Assembly: GCA_026169575.1 (NCBI GenBank)
Contig: JAPFCT010000212.1
Span: 1-7,557 of the forward strand
From: Faecalimonas sp.
GTDB taxonomy: Bacteria > Bacillota_A > Clostridia > Lachnospirales > Lachnospiraceae
Reading direction: 5' to 3'
DNA length: 7,557 bases
Under the pieces are notes generated by a model that did not search any database, was not told the DNA's origin, and saw nothing but the letters and a program-made list of their open reading frames with translations. The position numbers and the translations under genes are program-made. Shown here in pieces: positions 1 through 6,396 of the stretch (within the stretch, counting starts at the first letter, position 1; each line of letters starts with the position of its first letter).

Positions 1-156
1 GCTATCCGACGCATACAGTTAATTTCCAATTAGATAAAAACCGGTTTTCATAAAAGGACGGAGGAAACCCTTTGGGAATTTCTCAGAACCACCCTTGCCG
101 CTCCTGCCTATCAGTGTCACGATTTCTAACGTAACAATAACAGAATAATAGAAACT
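1..156. other. Intergenic region upstream of the metK leader
   Basis: No gene can be supported here. One + strand frame is open from the window edge to a TAA at 51-53 and could be the last 16 codons of an upstream gene, but it is too short to judge. A perfect 12-bp palindrome, AAAACCGGTTTT, lies at 37-48. GGAGGA at 60-65 resembles a ribosome binding site, but no start codon follows at a useful distance. The metK leader promoter should lie in the last 40 bases: AATAAT at 144-149 is a possible -10 element placing the start of transcription a few bases before riboswitch helix P1, but no convincing -35 element is seen. Confidence 0.4.
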
Positions 157-258
157 TTCTCTTATTCAGAGCAGTGGAGATACAAAGGATCTGTGAAGCT
201 GCGGCAACCCCGTGAACGGAAGGTGCCAGCCTGAGCGAGCAATCGAACAATAAGAGGA
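157..258 (+). ncRNA. SAM-I (S-box) riboswitch
   Basis: This is the aptamer of a SAM-I riboswitch in the leader of metK. Helix P1 is formed by CTCTTATT (159-166) pairing perfectly with AATAAGAG (249-256) and can extend to 157/258 with one G-U pair. Between the arms stand the conserved S-box elements in the usual order: CAGAG after P1, GTGGAG, TGAAGCTGCGGCAACC (193-208) and GGAAGGTGCCA (218-228). Helix P2 is closed by GCAG/CTGC and GAT/ATC, and P3 by GGCA/TGCC. In this family, bound SAM stabilises P1, which lets the downstream terminator hairpin form and stops transcription. Low SAM favours readthrough. The terminator is at 276-307, so control is most likely at transcription termination. The exact antiterminator pairing was not resolved by eye. 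Confidence 0.95.
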
Positions 259-275
259 TTGATTTATGAGTATAA

Positions 276-307
276 AGCAGTCCGAATGTTGTCGGGCTGC
301 TGTTTTT
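276..307 (+). terminator. Riboswitch-controlled intrinsic terminator in the metK leader
   Basis: AGCAGTCCGA (276-285) pairs with TCGGGCTGCT (292-301) through ten pairs, one of them G-U, around a six-base loop, followed by GTTTTT. It lies 18 bases after P1 of the SAM-I aptamer and about 90 bases before the metK start, the usual place for an S-box expression platform. Confidence 0.92.
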
Positions 308-397
308 AGTATCAGAGAGTCTGGAATAATAGCTTTTGGCAGAGGAAAACAAAAAAGCCCGGCGCGAGAGAAAGAGAAAAAAGAAAGGAACGTACGA

Positions 398-1585
398 ATG
401 GAAAAATTATTATTTACTTCAGAATCAGTAACCGAAGGTCATCCGGATAAGATCTGTGACCAGATTTCAGATGCGGTGTTAGATGCGCTGATGGAGCAGG
501 ATCCGATGAGTCGTGTGGCATGTGAGACAGCGATCACAACAGGACTTGTGCTTGTTATGGGTGAGATCACAACAAATGCCTATGTAGACATTCAGAAGAT
601 CGTCAGAGATACGGTAGATCAGATCGGATACAACAGAGGAAAATACGGATTCGATGCACATACTTGTGGTGTGATCACAGCAATCGATGAGCAGTCCTCT
701 GATATTGCAATGGGTGTGGACAAAGCATTAGAAGCAAAAGAAAACAAAATGTCAGATGAGGAGATCGATGCAATCGGAGCCGGAGATCAGGGAATGATGT
801 TCGGATATGCTTCGGATGAGACAGAAGAACTGATGCCATATCCGATCGCACTGGCACATAAGTTGACATTACAGCTTACAAAAGTCCGCAAAGACGGAAC
901 ACTTTCTTACCTCAGACCAGACGGTAAGAGCCAGGTGACAGTAGAGTATAATGAAGAGGGCGTTCCGGTACGTCTTGACGCGGTTGTATTATCTACACAG
1001 CATGACCCGGATGTGACGCAGGAACAGATTCACGAGGATATTAAAAAATATGTATTTGATCCGGTACTTCCAAAGGAAATGGTAGATGATCAGACAAAAT
1101 TCTTCATCAACCCGACCGGAAGATTCGTGATCGGCGGACCACACGGAGACAGTGGTGTGACAGGACGTAAGATCATCGTAGATACTTACGGTGGAATGGC
1201 ACGTCACGGCGGCGGAGCATTCTCTGGAAAAGACTGTACAAAGGTAGACCGCTCTGCAGCATACGCAGCACGTTACGTTGCAAAGAACATCGTTGCAGCA
1301 GGAATCGCAAAGAAATGTGAGATTCAGCTTTCTTATGCGATCGGTGTGGCTCATCCGACATCGATCATGGTAGATACATTCGGAACTGGAAAACTTTCTA
1401 ACGAGAAGTTAGTAGAGATCATCCGTGAAAACTTTGATTTAAGACCAGCAGGAATCATCAAAATGTTAGATCTTCGTCGTCCGATCTACAAGCAGACAGC
1501 AGCTTACGGACACTTTGGACGTAACGACTTAGATCTTCCATGGGAGAAACTGGATAAAGCAGAAGAGTTAAAGAAATATTTATAA
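398..1585 (+). CDS. metK: S-adenosylmethionine synthetase (methionine adenosyltransferase)
   Basis: The enzyme makes S-adenosylmethionine from methionine and ATP in the cytoplasm, releasing phosphate and pyrophosphate. It needs Mg2+ and K+ and normally works as a homotetramer. The 395-residue product has the normal bacterial length and all family signatures: [12 protein letters not shown] at residues 7-18 with the catalytic-site His15, GAGDQG at 127-132 (first signature), [19 protein letters not shown] at 235-253, and the glycine-rich GGGAFSGKD at 271-279 (second signature). The frame is open upstream to an ATG at 266, but that start would run through the leader terminator. The ATG at 398 is preceded by AAAGGAA (384-390) and starts the conserved sequence [11 protein letters not shown]. 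The SAM-I riboswitch upstream gives feedback control by the product. A hairpin and a terminator follow, so metK is probably monocistronic. Confidence 0.98.
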   Translation: MEKLLFTSESVTEGHPDKICDQISDAVLDALMEQDPMSRVACETAITTGLVLVMGEITTNAYVDIQKIVRDTVDQIGYNRGKYGFDAHTCGVITAIDEQSSDIAMGVDKALEAKENKMSDEEIDAIGAGDQGMMFGYASDETEELMPYPIALAHKLTLQLTKVRKDGTLSYLRPDGKSQVTVEYNEEGVPVRLDAVVLSTQHDPDVTQEQIHEDIKKYVFDPVLPKEMVDDQTKFFINPTGRFVIGGPHGDSGVTGRKIIVDTYGGMARHGGGAFSGKDCTKVDRSAAYAARYVAKNIVAAGIAKKCEIQLSYAIGVAHPTSIMVDTFGTGKLSNEKLVEIIRENFDLRPAGIIKMLDLRRPIYKQTAAYGHFGRNDLDLPWEKLDKAEELKKYL

Positions 1586-1594
1586 GAGACTTTG

Positions 1595-1640
1595 CTCATC
1601 AGATGCGCGTAAGGCAATGCTGCTTTGAGCATCTGATGAG
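1595..1640. repeat. Long inverted repeat / stable hairpin after metK
   Basis: CTCATCAGATGC (1595-1606) is the perfect reverse complement of GCATCTGATGAG (1629-1640). Inside these arms AAGGCA (1611-1616) pairs with TGCTTT (1621-1626), with one G-U pair, closing a four-base ATGC loop. The transcript would fold into a long stem with one small internal loop. No U-tract follows, so it is not itself an intrinsic terminator. It lies between the metK stop codon and the real terminator at 1651. It may protect or process the 3' end of the mRNA, or be a copy of a dispersed extragenic repeat. Confidence 0.8.
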
Positions 1641-1650
1641 AAGCGAAAGG

Positions 1651-1689
1651 CTGCTCCACAGATAGGGGAAAATCTGTGGGGCAGTTTTT
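1651..1689 (+). terminator. Intrinsic terminator of metK
   Basis: CTGCTCCACAGAT (1651-1663) pairs with ATCTGTGGGGCAG (1672-1684) through 13 pairs including one G-U, with an eight-base loop, directly followed by TTTTT. It is a textbook rho-independent terminator and separates metK from the accessory genes downstream. Confidence 0.95.
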
Positions 1690-1763
1690 GCGTTCAGGTA
1701 AAGTTTAGAACCGTTTTGGTTGTGGAATGCAGATAGAAAATAATAAACAGAAGTCGAACATAG

Positions 1764-1792
1764 TTGTGATTTATTTTGATTTTTTGTATGAT
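1764..1792 (+). promoter_or_regulatory. Candidate promoter of the EFR1-family gene
   Basis: TTGTGA (1764-1769) and TATGAT (1787-1792) are separated by 17 bp and match the sigma-A consensus at four and five of six positions. Transcription would start near 1799, leaving a leader of about 45 bases that contains the palindrome at 1812-1826 and the ribosome binding site at 1831. This position agrees with translation from 1844 and not from the in-frame ATG at 1727. Confidence 0.5.
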
Positions 1793-1811
1793 GAAGAAAG
1801 AAGTTTAGGAA

Positions 1812-1826
1812 GATGTGCAGCACATC
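1812..1826. promoter_or_regulatory. Perfect 15-bp palindrome before the EFR1 ribosome binding site
   Basis: GATGTGC-A-GCACATC is a perfect seven-base inverted repeat around one central base. It lies just downstream of the candidate transcription start and five bases before AGGAGG. The size and position suit a repressor operator, or a small RNA stem with a three-base loop. No regulator can be named from the sequence. Confidence 0.45.
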
Positions 1827-1843
1827 AGTCAGGAGGAAATACG

Positions 1844-2590
1844 ATGATTCTATATTTTACTGGAACCGGTAACAGTAAATATGTTGCCACCAGAATCGCG
1901 AAAGAAATTGGAGAAGAAGACTATAATCTTTTCTCAAGAATAAGAGAGGACGATCATTCACAGTTACATTCTGAAACACCGTGGATTGTGGTTGTTCCGA
2001 CTTATGCGTGGAGAATACCGCGTATATTAGAAAAATGGCTGGAGCAGGTACAATTGGCGGGAAACAAAAATATTTACTTCGTAATGACTTGTGGCGACAG
2101 TATCGGTAATGCGGGAAAGTATCTTAAGTCGCTCTGTTCAAAAATAAAAATGAATTATCGGGGGTGCTATGAGATTGTAATGCCCGAAAATTATATTGCG
2201 ATGTTTTCTACACCGACCAGAGAGAAAGCCAGTTCTATCATTGAAAACGCGGAAAGCAAAATAGATCAGGCAATCAAATATATCAGATCCGGTGAAAGTT
2301 TTCCTGAACGGAAGCTTACACTTATTGATAAAATGAACAGCGGAATGGTAAACAACCTGTTTTATCCTCTTTTTGTGCATGCAAAGAAATTTTATACGAC
2401 AGATGCTTGTATATCCTGCGGTTTCTGTGAAAAGGTCTGCCCGCTTAGTAATATCCGGCTTGTAAACGGCAAGCCAAATTGGGGAAAAGAATGTACGCAT
2501 TGCATGGCTTGTATTTGCCGCTGCCCAAAGGAAGCAATCGAGTATGGAAAACATAGCAAAGGGCTGCCGAGATATACTTGCCCGAAATAA
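1844..2590 (+). CDS. EFR1-family protein: flavodoxin-like domain plus two [4Fe-4S] clusters
   Basis: The 248-residue protein has a flavodoxin-like N-terminal part and a bacterial ferredoxin domain at the C-terminus. TGTGNS at residues 6-11 fits the FMN phosphate-binding loop after the first beta strand, and VVVPTYAWRIPRILEKW (49-65) and VMTCGDSIGNAG (80-91) fit the later flavin-contacting loops. Two complete cluster motifs follow: C189-x2-C192-x2-C195-x3-C199-P and C217-x2-C220-x2-C223-x3-C227-P, enough for two [4Fe-4S] clusters. The combination is that of the EFR1 family common in clostridia, presumed cytoplasmic electron carriers or redox enzymes whose substrates are mostly unknown. AGGAGG at 1831-1836, eight bases before the ATG, decides the start. 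The frame is open 39 codons further upstream, but that part has no conserved look and includes the candidate promoter. No terminator is seen directly after the stop. Confidence 0.9.
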   Translation: MILYFTGTGNSKYVATRIAKEIGEEDYNLFSRIREDDHSQLHSETPWIVVVPTYAWRIPRILEKWLEQVQLAGNKNIYFVMTCGDSIGNAGKYLKSLCSKIKMNYRGCYEIVMPENYIAMFSTPTREKASSIIENAESKIDQAIKYIRSGESFPERKLTLIDKMNSGMVNNLFYPLFVHAKKFYTTDACISCGFCEKVCPLSNIRLVNGKPNWGKECTHCMACICRCPKEAIEYGKHSKGLPRYTCPK

Positions 2591-2825
2591 AAAAGTCAAA
2601 ACCGGAAGATACGTTACAGCTCGTATTGGAGGTGGAAACAGAAGGGGAAAGAAAATTCAATTCTATGAAATGGTCGGGGATTTCCTGCTTCAAAAGGAAC
2701 AGAGGAAAGTAATTTATAACTGTTAGATTATCAGACACGTTACCCTCAATAGATGGAAGGTAAAGGTATTATATAAAATTTGATTTCCAGTCAACTTTTT
2801 TAAATTAAAGTTAATGACAGGTAAA
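2591..2825. other. Intergenic spacer between the EFR1 gene and the HTH regulator
   Basis: No gene can be defended here. Two overlapping + strand frames stay open past the EFR1 stop codon, to 2712 and 2726. Neither has a convincing start with a ribosome binding site. The one ending at 2712 has a charged, protein-like composition and could be reached from the EFR1 frame by a single inserted base. An imperfect inverted repeat, GTCAACTTT (2790-2798) against AAAGTTAATGAC (2807-2818), lies just before the regulator's promoter. No clear intrinsic terminator for the EFR1 gene was found. Confidence 0.4.
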
Positions 2826-2855
2826 TTGAAAATACCCATGAGTATCTATTATAAT
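2826..2855 (+). promoter_or_regulatory. Promoter of the HTH regulator gene
   Basis: TTGAAA (2826-2831) and a perfect TATAAT (2850-2855) are 18 bp apart, a near-consensus sigma-A promoter. Transcription should begin near 2862, leaving a leader of about 24 bases with the ribosome binding site. It lies inside the longest version of the downstream reading frame, which argues for translation from 2886 and against 2814. Confidence 0.75.
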
Positions 2856-2885
2856 GAAGAGTATAAAAAACGAGGTGATGCTCTT

Positions 2886-3938
2886 ATGAAAATAAATGAA
2901 ATAATTCGTCAAAAGCGTTTGAGAAAGGGATTTACGCAAGAACAAGTAGCAAACTATCTTGGAGTATCAGTTCCGGCAGTCAGTAAATGGGAAACCGGAG
3001 TTTCTTATCCGGATATTGTACTATTACCTGCACTTGCCAGGCTTTTGGACACAGATCTCAATACATTATTATCTTTTCAGGATAATCTGTCAGAGAAAGA
3101 AGTGGCGCTTTTTATGAACGAGGTGTCTGAGGCTGTTGATAAAGGGGGATTTGAAGCTGGTTATTCTTTGGCAATGGCAAAAATAAAGGAATTTCCAAAT
3201 TGCGATTTACTGATTGGTAATGTTGCAATACTGTTGGAGGGAGCTTTGATGCTTTCGGGTAAAAAAGTGAAGAAGGAGTATCAGGAAGAAATTGAAAGTT
3301 TGCATAGACTTGCCGCAAAGCGTAGCGATGTAACTATCAGAGAACAATCACAAGGCATTTTGATTTCCAAGTTGATAGAAAGAGAGGAGTATGATCAGGC
3401 CCAGGAAATATTGGATACATTTTCAAAAGAAAGTCCGGTGGACAGAAAACAGTTGCAGGCAAATTTGTATATTGCAAGAGGAGAAATTGAAAAAGCAGCG
3501 CAAATGACAGAAGAAAAATTATTATCTGCAACGAATGAAATTCATGCGTGTCTGATAACTTTGATGGAGATTGCGATGAAGGAAAACAGAATGGAAGATG
3601 CAGAAGAGATTGCAGATATTGATAAACAGGCGGCTCAGTTATTTGATTTATGGGAATACAATTCGTATGTTGCACATTTCCAGCTTTATGAAGCTACAAA
3701 AAACAGAATGAAATCTATGAAGATACTTGTTCCTATGTTAAAATCGCTTACAAAAAAATGGGATATCAATCACTCTCCGTTATATCGTCACATAAAGAAA
3801 AAGGAAGTGGATAAGGCATTTGGGTCTAAACTTCAAAAAGCTATGATCCAGTCGATCCGTTGTGATGAGGAAACAACGTACTTAACAGACAGCCCGGAAA
3901 TGAAAGAATTTATAAAGCAGATGGATACAGAGCAGTAA
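2886..3938 (+). CDS. XRE-family HTH transcriptional regulator with helical, TPR-like C-terminal region
   Basis: The 350-residue protein begins with a complete XRE/Cro-type DNA-binding domain (residues 1-64): IIRQKRLRKGFTQEQVANYL is followed by the recognition helix region SVPAVSKWETG (28-38) and the usual YPDIVLLPALARLLD. The remaining 280 residues are almost all helix-forming and charged, with blocks such as REEYDQAQEILDTF and ARGEIEKAAQM that look like TPR-type helix pairs. No membrane segment is seen. Such proteins usually bind DNA through the N-terminus and receive a peptide or protein signal, or dimerise, through the helical part. The target genes cannot be read from the sequence. The start at 2886 has AGGTGA (2873-2878) upstream, and the promoter at 2826-2855 rules out most of the 24-codon extension to 2814. 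A GNAT gene follows after 53 bp without a terminator, suggesting cotranscription. Confidence 0.87.
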   Translation: MKINEIIRQKRLRKGFTQEQVANYLGVSVPAVSKWETGVSYPDIVLLPALARLLDTDLNTLLSFQDNLSEKEVALFMNEVSEAVDKGGFEAGYSLAMAKIKEFPNCDLLIGNVAILLEGALMLSGKKVKKEYQEEIESLHRLAAKRSDVTIREQSQGILISKLIEREEYDQAQEILDTFSKESPVDRKQLQANLYIARGEIEKAAQMTEEKLLSATNEIHACLITLMEIAMKENRMEDAEEIADIDKQAAQLFDLWEYNSYVAHFQLYEATKNRMKSMKILVPMLKSLTKKWDINHSPLYRHIKKKEVDKAFGSKLQKAMIQSIRCDEETTYLTDSPEMKEFIKQMDTEQ

Positions 3939-3991
3939 ATAGATAAAAAATGAAGTTGAGGAGGGCTTATTCGTGATGATGGAGGTAAACG

Positions 3992-4375
3992 ATGGAGTAT
4001 AGAGTAGATGATAAACAACTTAAGGCATCTGATTTTCTTTCATTTGTAAATCAAGTATGGCCTGGCAATTATGATGTGGAACGGACACAAAATGCATTGG
4101 CTAGAACACTAAATATAACTGCTTATGATAATAAAATGCTGGTAGGGTGTTTGCGTATTCTTTCAGATGGATATTTTTTCGGAACTATCACAGAATTACT
4201 TGTTCTCCCAGAGTATCAAAAAAGGGGAGTAGGAAGTCAACTTCTTCAACTTGCAAAAATAAATACGCCTACTATGCTATATTTTGGTTCTCAACCGGAA
4301 GTGGAAGCATTTTATGAAAAAAATGGTTGTCAAAAGAGTATTCAATCTTACATAATTGAAAAAAGAAACGGTTAA
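3992..4375 (+). CDS. GNAT-family N-acetyltransferase
   Basis: This 127-residue protein is a small, single-domain GNAT enzyme, expected to move an acetyl group from acetyl-CoA to an amine. The acetyl-CoA-binding motif is visible at residues 69-85: a strand LLVLPEY followed by QKRGVGSQLL, matching Q/R-x-x-G-x-G/A. The C-terminal part has AFYEKNG (106-112), the usual end of motif B. The middle, DNKMLVGCLRILSDG (46-60), gives the expected strand pair before it. The acceptor substrate cannot be predicted. GGAGG at 3981-3985 lies six bases before the ATG. The gene sits 53 bp after the HTH regulator and 67 bp before the double-HTH regulator, probably in the same transcript. An A6 run just before the stop (4359-4364) would, with one added base, fuse it to the zinc-ribbon-like remnant downstream. 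Confidence 0.9.
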   Translation: MEYRVDDKQLKASDFLSFVNQVWPGNYDVERTQNALARTLNITAYDNKMLVGCLRILSDGYFFGTITELLVLPEYQKRGVGSQLLQLAKINTPTMLYFGSQPEVEAFYEKNGCQKSIQSYIIEKRNG

Positions 4376-4440
4376 AGTTCCACTGCCCAATTTGTAAAAA
4401 TGATATTTTCAAGCAAGAATTACGAACAGAAGAGGAATAA
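4360..4440 (+). pseudogene. Short zinc-ribbon-like coding remnant
   Basis: The frame from 4360 to the TAA at 4438-4440 has no start codon of its own and overlaps the end of the GNAT gene in the -1 frame. It encodes 26 residues, including FHCPICKNDIFKQ with a CPxC half zinc knuckle, and ends in a charged tail. This reads like the end of a small zinc-ribbon protein, or like a C-terminal extension lost from, or frameshifted relative to, the GNAT. The stretch is very short and chance is a real alternative. Confidence 0.3.
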
Positions 4441-4442
4441 AT

Positions 4443-6218
4443 ATGTCACATCATATCGGTGAGGTTATTGTCAGTTTAAGAGGGGAAATACATTGTACGC
4501 AGTCACAGCTTTCTAAAAAGCTATGCTCTGTCACGGAACTTACAAGAATTGAGTCAAATCAGAGGGTTCCAAATCAGTTTCTGCTGGACATGCTGTTTGA
4601 GCGGCTCGGGAAAGCGACGGACCGACTGGAATATATTTTGCCGAATGCAGTTTATCAGTTGTACGAACTGCGGTTCCGGATCCAGAGAGAAATCTTATAC
4701 CGCAGACTGGAGGCAGCAGAAGAACTGTTGGAGGAATATGAGAAGAAAAAAGCGGCATATCAGCCATTGCATACCCAGTTCATCGAGCAGGAGCGGGCGC
4801 AGATTGCATGGCTCCGGAAGAAAGAGGCAGGCAGTGTGCTGGCGCATTTACAAAAAGCGATAGCACAGACGATGGAAGAAGAGCTAGTGTTAAACCGGGA
4901 GACTTTGCTAAGTGCGGATGAAATCAGACTGTTGTTGTTCCGGTGGGAAGTCTGTCTTGGGACAGAAGAAGAGAGGTCCGTCCGTGAACTTGGAAGAATC
5001 TTAGAATATATGGAACAGAGGATATTTGAGACAGAAGAACTGGTGCGGATATATCCATATGCAGTGATACTTTGTGAACGGCAAGGAATTTTCACGAAAA
5101 AGGAAATACGGGAGGCAGCAGAAAAGGCATTGGAACTTCTCAGAGACAGTGGTCAGATTTTGCTTCTGGTGGAAATATTAGAAATATTGATTCGATACAG
5201 TGAGTCAGAGCAGGAAGAAAAAGAGTATCAGGAATTCAGGAGAAGTGTTGCCGAGGTGCAGAAAGAATATGGGGTTCATTATGAAGAGTTTCCTCTTTTT
5301 CGATGTTTCAACCGAATCTTTGAACTGGATTCAGATGTGATTAGGCGTACACGAAGCGCGTTGCATCTTTCCCAGGAAGCTCTGTGTGAAGATATCTGTA
5401 CGCAGGAAACATTATCGCGGATCGAGCGAGGAAAGAATGCTCCGGGAAATGAAACGATGCAGCAGTTGATGAAAAAAATGAACCGGGAATGGCAGCGGGT
5501 TGCGATGGATCTTGCAATTGAGAAGTATGAAATGATGCAGGCGGAGAGAACAATCGCAAAATTAGAAAGCCGGAGAGAATATGGAAAATGCGAGAAAGAA
5601 TTTGAAAAATTAAAAGATATTCTGGATATGACATTACTAGAAAATCAACAATATTTTGCACTTAAGAAACTGATGTTTATGGTAAAAAAACAAGAGTACT
5701 CTTATGAGGAGGCGATTGCAAAACTTTATGAAATTTTGAAGCTTACACTTGAATGTAAATTTTCAGAAATATATAAGTATCCGTTGACGCATAGGGAGAT
5801 TCTGATTTTAAATCTCATTGCAGTATATCATTGCTGGAAGGGAGAAGTAGAAGCTGGAGTGAAAGTTTGGAGTGATATTTTAAGTAATTTGAAGGGAAGA
5901 AATGTAGCAGGAGCATTTTTATCGCGCGAGTGGGAACTGATTGCAGGAAATATTGCACGGCGAACTGCGGAATTGGGAGATGAACAGAGAGCTGTTGAAA
6001 TTTGTGGTGAACAAATGAAAATGGAATTAGAGATAGGGAAAGGAGCGCATATGGGATACTTGCTGGAAATTGTGACATATGCGCTGGATAAAGTGGAAGA
6101 TAAAACTTACATATTTTATTTTCGTAATGCAATACAATGGTTTAAATTGATGAAGCATAATCATAATTATTTATTTATGAAACAGTATGCAGAAGAAAAT
6201 CACCTGGACTTAAGCTGA
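4443..6218 (+). CDS. Double-HTH, TPR-like regulator (possible RRNPP/Rgg-type)
   Basis: The 591-residue protein carries two XRE-like HTH domains and long helical regions. The first HTH spans about residues 5-65 (TQSQLSKKLCSVTELTRIE, then a proline and a leucine-rich helix). The second begins at residue 296 and runs to about 355 (LSQEALCEDICTQETLSRIE, then APGNETMQQLMKKM). Each is followed by about 230 mostly helical, charged residues with TPR-like character. The two halves have the same order and nearly the same length, so the protein looks like an internal duplication or fusion of two HTH-TPR units. No membrane segment or signal peptide is seen. The nearest known types are Rgg/PlcR-like regulators, which respond to short peptides; that assignment is inference. 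The ATG at 4443 follows AGAGGAA (4430-4436). The GNAT gene lies 67 bp upstream and a terminator starts 34 bp after the stop. GC content falls from roughly 47% to roughly 33% after about 5580. Confidence 0.85.
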   Translation: MSHHIGEVIVSLRGEIHCTQSQLSKKLCSVTELTRIESNQRVPNQFLLDMLFERLGKATDRLEYILPNAVYQLYELRFRIQREILYRRLEAAEELLEEYEKKKAAYQPLHTQFIEQERAQIAWLRKKEAGSVLAHLQKAIAQTMEEELVLNRETLLSADEIRLLLFRWEVCLGTEEERSVRELGRILEYMEQRIFETEELVRIYPYAVILCERQGIFTKKEIREAAEKALELLRDSGQILLLVEILEILIRYSESEQEEKEYQEFRRSVAEVQKEYGVHYEEFPLFRCFNRIFELDSDVIRRTRSALHLSQEALCEDICTQETLSRIERGKNAPGNETMQQLMKKMNREWQRVAMDLAIEKYEMMQAERTIAKLESRREYGKCEKEFEKLKDILDMTLLENQQYFALKKLMFMVKKQEYSYEEAIAKLYEILKLTLECKFSEIYKYPLTHREILILNLIAVYHCWKGEVEAGVKVWSDILSNLKGRNVAGAFLSREWELIAGNIARRTAELGDEQRAVEICGEQMKMELEIGKGAHMGYLLEIVTYALDKVEDKTYIFYFRNAIQWFKLMKHNHNYLFMKQYAEENHLDLS

Positions 6219-6252
6219 TCTGGTTCTAAAAAATAACAGATTTCGAGATGGG

Positions 6253-6304
6253 TTATGACATTTTGGAGAAAATAAAATTTTCCGAAAATGTCATAATTTT
6301 TTTT
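6253..6304 (+). terminator. Intrinsic terminator after the double-HTH regulator
   Basis: TTATGACATTTT (6253-6264) pairs perfectly with AAAATGTCATAA (6285-6296). The stem can extend inward with mismatches through GAAAA/TTTTC, and eight T residues follow at once. It ends the regulator transcript and lies just before the promoter of the lipoprotein gene. Confidence 0.92.
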
Positions 6305-6313
6305 CTGGAAAGG

Positions 6314-6322
6314 TGTTATTAT
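6314..6322 (+). promoter_or_regulatory. Candidate extended -10 promoter of the lipoprotein gene
   Basis: TGTTATTAT fits the extended -10 pattern TGn-TATAAT with one mismatch. There is no good -35 element at the right distance, which extended -10 promoters can do without. Transcription would start near 6329. A near-palindrome, TTAAAAATATATTTAA (6324-6339), covers the start and could be an operator, though it is so AT-rich that chance is possible. Confidence 0.45.
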
Positions 6323-6396
6323 ATTAAAAATATATTTAAACTGATTTAAGTTCTGGTTTTTGAAAGGACAGATACAGGCTTTCAGGAGGGAGCAAA

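Noticed and set aside
83..352. Minus-strand reading frame of 89 codons across the metK leader
   Set aside because: It runs antisense to the riboswitch and terminator and has no family resemblance. The RNA structure fully explains the sequence.
266..397. N-terminal extension of MetK by 44 codons from an upstream ATG
   Set aside because: It would translate through the riboswitch terminator, has no ribosome binding site, and lies outside the conserved protein, which starts [11 protein letters not shown] at 398 behind AAAGGAA.
989..1354. Minus-strand reading frame of 121 codons inside metK
   Set aside because: It is a cysteine-rich shadow of a highly conserved gene on the other strand, without a ribosome binding site or a plausible protein.
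1727..1843. Longer EFR1 protein starting at 1727
   Set aside because: The extension covers the candidate promoter and the palindrome and shows no domain. AGGAGG is placed for the ATG at 1844, where the flavodoxin-like strand begins.
2544..2726. Separate 60-codon gene overlapping the EFR1 end
   Set aside because: It has no ribosome binding site, lies in a different frame over the cluster-binding end of EFR1, and has a basic, low-information sequence.
2814..2885. Earlier start for the HTH regulator
   Set aside because: The near-consensus promoter at 2826-2855 lies inside this segment, so the transcript begins after it. AGGTGA supports the ATG at 2886.
3950..3976. Tiny eight-codon reading frame between the HTH regulator and the GNAT gene, as a possible signal peptide gene
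   Set aside because: It has no ribosome binding site and encodes a short basic, non-hydrophobic peptide.
4549..4863. 104-codon + strand frame inside the double-HTH gene
   Set aside because: It is a frame-shifted shadow rich in Arg, Ser, Cys and Trp. The overlapping frame has clear HTH motifs.
5341..6132. Minus-strand reading frames of 105-106 codons within the double-HTH gene
   Set aside because: Both lie opposite a well-supported gene, lack ribosome binding sites and show no motif.
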